The notes beneath the pieces were generated by a model that saw only the letters and a program-made list of their open reading frames with translations, was not told the DNA's origin and did no database searches. Positions 33,046-34,171 of a stretch of 34,171 nt of DNA are shown one piece after another; positions within the stretch are counted from its first letter, which is position 1, and each line of letters starts with the position of its first letter. A program made the translations under genes and the position numbers. This DNA is from Deltaproteobacteria bacterium. GTDB lineage: Bacteria > Desulfobacterota > Desulfuromonadia > Geobacterales > Pseudopelobacteraceae. The stretch spans positions 1-34,171 of the forward strand of contig JAJYBH010000020.1 in the NCBI GenBank assembly GCA_021779135.1, in the 5' to 3' direction.

Positions 33046-33939
33046 ATGGCGAACATAATAAAGCAGGGGTTCCAGGAAAAACTGATCGAACTTGCCGTGG
33101 AGGAGTTGCTCCCCACCAAAAGCATTTCCATCTGTGCCAGGAAATGCAGAAAGTATGCTCAGGTCCTTTCCTCAATTCGGGAAGTGGGCCTTATCGAAGC
33201 TCCTGTGGTCGCACCGTTAAAAAAAGGAAAAGGATATCTCTTGCTCGATGGCCATCTGCGGATCATGGCCTTGAAGGAATTGGGAGTGGAGCGCGTCTTC
33301 TGTCTGATCTCCACCGACGACGAGACCTATACCTACAACAAATACATCAATCGGCTTTCAGCAATTCAGGAACATCGAATGATCGTGAAGGCAGTTCAGT
33401 CAGGAGTCTCTGAAGAAAAGCTCGCCCGTGTATTGAATCTTGACATCGGAACAATCAGAAATAAGAAAAATTTGCTTGAAGGTATTTGTCCGGAGGCTGT
33501 CGAACTCCTGAAGGATAAGGCCGTGCCGGAACCGGTTTTCAGGGTATTGAGAAAAATGAAGGCGCCCCGTCAGATTAACGCTGCCATGCTGATGAATGAC
33601 CAGAACAAATTCAACTGCAACTATGCCAAGGCCCTTTTGGATGCAACGCCGGTGAATCAGCTCGTCAACAAAGGCAAACCGAAAAAGGATACTCCGGCAA
33701 TACTGGCCCGCCAGGCTCGTCTTGAGGAAGAGAGTCTTGCCCTGTCCACGGAAATAGGCTCATTGAAGGAGCAGTATGGTACAGCCATGATAGACATGAC
33801 TTCTATGCAGGCATATTTGAAAAGTTTGCTTGGCAACGAAGCGGTTGCAAAATATCTGCGTGAATTACATGGGCCAACTTATGACAAATTCAAGCATATC
33901 GCTGAGCTTGACTTTTTCAGGCTGAAAAATATGGAGTGA
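33046..33939 (+). CDS. ParB-like protein with RepB C-terminal-type domain
   Basis: A 297-residue protein with a degenerate ParB N-terminal domain (SSIREVGLIEAPVVAP, LLLDGHLRIMALKELGVERV and NRLSAIQEHRMI) and an HTH-like segment (SEEKLARVLNLDIGTIRNKK). Its C-terminal half (from about residue 170) fits proteins annotated as plasmid partitioning RepB C-terminal-type. The ATG follows AAAAGG. It differs from the preceding ParB in box sequences, so the two could form a heteromeric pair. No plasmid origin or ParA is seen. Confidence 0.85.
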   Translation: MANIIKQGFQEKLIELAVEELLPTKSISICARKCRKYAQVLSSIREVGLIEAPVVAPLKKGKGYLLLDGHLRIMALKELGVERVFCLISTDDETYTYNKYINRLSAIQEHRMIVKAVQSGVSEEKLARVLNLDIGTIRNKKNLLEGICPEAVELLKDKAVPEPVFRVLRKMKAPRQINAAMLMNDQNKFNCNYAKALLDATPVNQLVNKGKPKKDTPAILARQARLEEESLALSTEIGSLKEQYGTAMIDMTSMQAYLKSLLGNEAVAKYLRELHGPTYDKFKHIAELDFFRLKNME

Positions 33940-34006
33940 GAAAGTTAACTGCGGTCGCTTTTGATCTTGAATATATGAAGTTAGCCCGTTAGTAGCGTCT
34001 ATTTGC

Positions 34007-34030
34007 ATCGCCTAAGCGATATCTTTTCTA
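34007..34030 (+). terminator. Weak terminator-like hairpin after the recombinase operon
   Basis: ATCGC (34007-34011), CTAA, GCGAT (34016-34020), followed by ATCTTTTCT. Only five base pairs, so doubtful. The rest of 33940-34049 shows no gene. Confidence 0.3.
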
Positions 34031-34069
34031 TAAGCAAACGCTTTGTAACGGCTCTTCGTTGTCGTGAAT

Positions 34070-34104
34070 GGGTAATGGTATAATCTGTCTTCAATCCATT
34101 ACCC
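34070..34104. repeat. 9-bp hairpin in the transposase leader
   Basis: GGGTAATGG (34070-34078) and CCATTACCC (34096-34104) are perfectly complementary and enclose the TATAAT box. The right arm ends directly before the GGAGG ribosome binding site. Confidence 0.7.
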
Positions 34105-34121
34105 GGAGGTTTTACTGATTT

Positions 34122-34171
34122 ATGCAACCTGAAGCTCTTTTTGGTATGGCCCTTGGCATCGTCCCTCCCTG
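34122..34171 (+). CDS. ISL3-like transposase, 5' fragment
   Basis: Only the first 16 codons are in the window: MQPEALFGMALGIVPP. The pattern of a short start followed by A-L-G-(I/L)-x-P-P-W is common at the N-terminus of ISL3 transposases. A GGAGG site lies 12 bases upstream and the element's left inverted repeat at 34050 supports the assignment. Whether the transposase is intact cannot be seen. Confidence 0.65.
   Translation, partial: MQPEALFGMALGIVPP

Larger units (their letters stand above)
34050..34171 (+). mobile_element. ISL3-family insertion sequence, left end (truncated by window)
   Basis: The sequence GGCTCTTCGTTGTCG begins at 34050, matching the GGCTCTT-type terminal inverted repeat of ISL3 elements, and a transposase-like start follows at 34122. 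ISL3 elements usually make 8-bp target duplications, which would be 34042-34049 (TTTGTAAC); the other end lies outside the window. TATAAT at 34079-34084 is a likely -10, with TTCGTT 18 bases upstream as a poor -35, and GGAGG at 34105-34109 is a good ribosome binding site. Confidence 0.7.

Noticed and set aside
30604-33939. Plasmid partition operon (parAB-like)
   Set aside because: No ParA ATPase, replication initiator or iterons are visible, and the ParB-like genes are translationally linked to a recombinase.
33940-34049. Additional gene between the RepB-like gene and the insertion sequence
   Set aside because: No open frame with a start and ribosome site; only a weak 5-bp hairpin is seen.

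Overview
The window looks like chromosome from a Geobacter/Pelobacter-type member of the Desulfuromonadia. This is inferred from gene content and style: GC-rich tightly packed operons, a UGA-decoded AhpD-like selenoprotein, a def-fmt-DUF116 operon, paired short chromate-transport genes, HD-GYP and HEAT-repeat genes with a shared N-terminal module, and a stand-alone hydrogenase-type Fe-S subunit. The species cannot be fixed from the sequence alone. No rRNA, intact tRNA or CRISPR array was seen.

Layout, left to right. 1-562: start of a JAMM/DinG-like fusion protein running off the left edge (minus), preceded in its operon by two half-size chromate transporter genes (570-1645). 1760-6221: plus-strand operon mtnA-glnE plus an 82-residue CxxU selenoprotein with a near-textbook bacterial SECIS hairpin. 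6245-8510: minus operon def-fmt-DUF116. Two good sigma-70-type promoters lie back to back at 8597-8671, one for def and one for a periplasmic or secreted TPR protein (8709-10607). 10730-14990: a very large GH13 protein translationally overlapped by an orphan ferredoxin/NuoB-like subunit. 14996-20009: an Mla-type lipid transport set (mlaD, mlaF, mlaE) in which mlaE is separated from an EVE-domain gene, mlaF and mlaD by a cargo segment carrying a YhcG/DUF1016 PD-(D/E)XK nuclease and an unknown gene. 20184-22566: Ppx/GppA-HD and CHAD genes (polyphosphate/ppGpp theme). 22716-23363: a DUF2064 glycosyltransferase-like gene without a normal start codon at its conserved N-terminus. 23522-27078: HEAT-repeat and HD-GYP signalling genes. 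27250-28524: a DUF445 membrane protein.

From about 28,525 onward the sequence becomes visibly more A+T-rich and accessory. It opens with a terminator followed by what may be a displaced tRNA 3' end (possible attachment site). Two small unknown genes follow, separated by an attC-like imperfect hairpin, then a frameshifted relic of a second DUF1016 gene and a small HTH gene with a palindrome in its 5' coding region. Divergent from the HTH gene is a three-gene block: a large serine recombinase, a ParB/Spo0J-like protein and a RepB-C-like protein, overlapping or 5 bases apart. The window ends inside the left end of an ISL3-like insertion sequence, whose transposase leader holds a 9-bp hairpin just before the ribosome binding site.

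The two strongest points for follow-up are the selenoprotein at 5973-6221, which ordinary gene calling would miss because of its in-frame UGA, and the recombinase-ParB-RepB block with its divergent regulator at 30296-33939.
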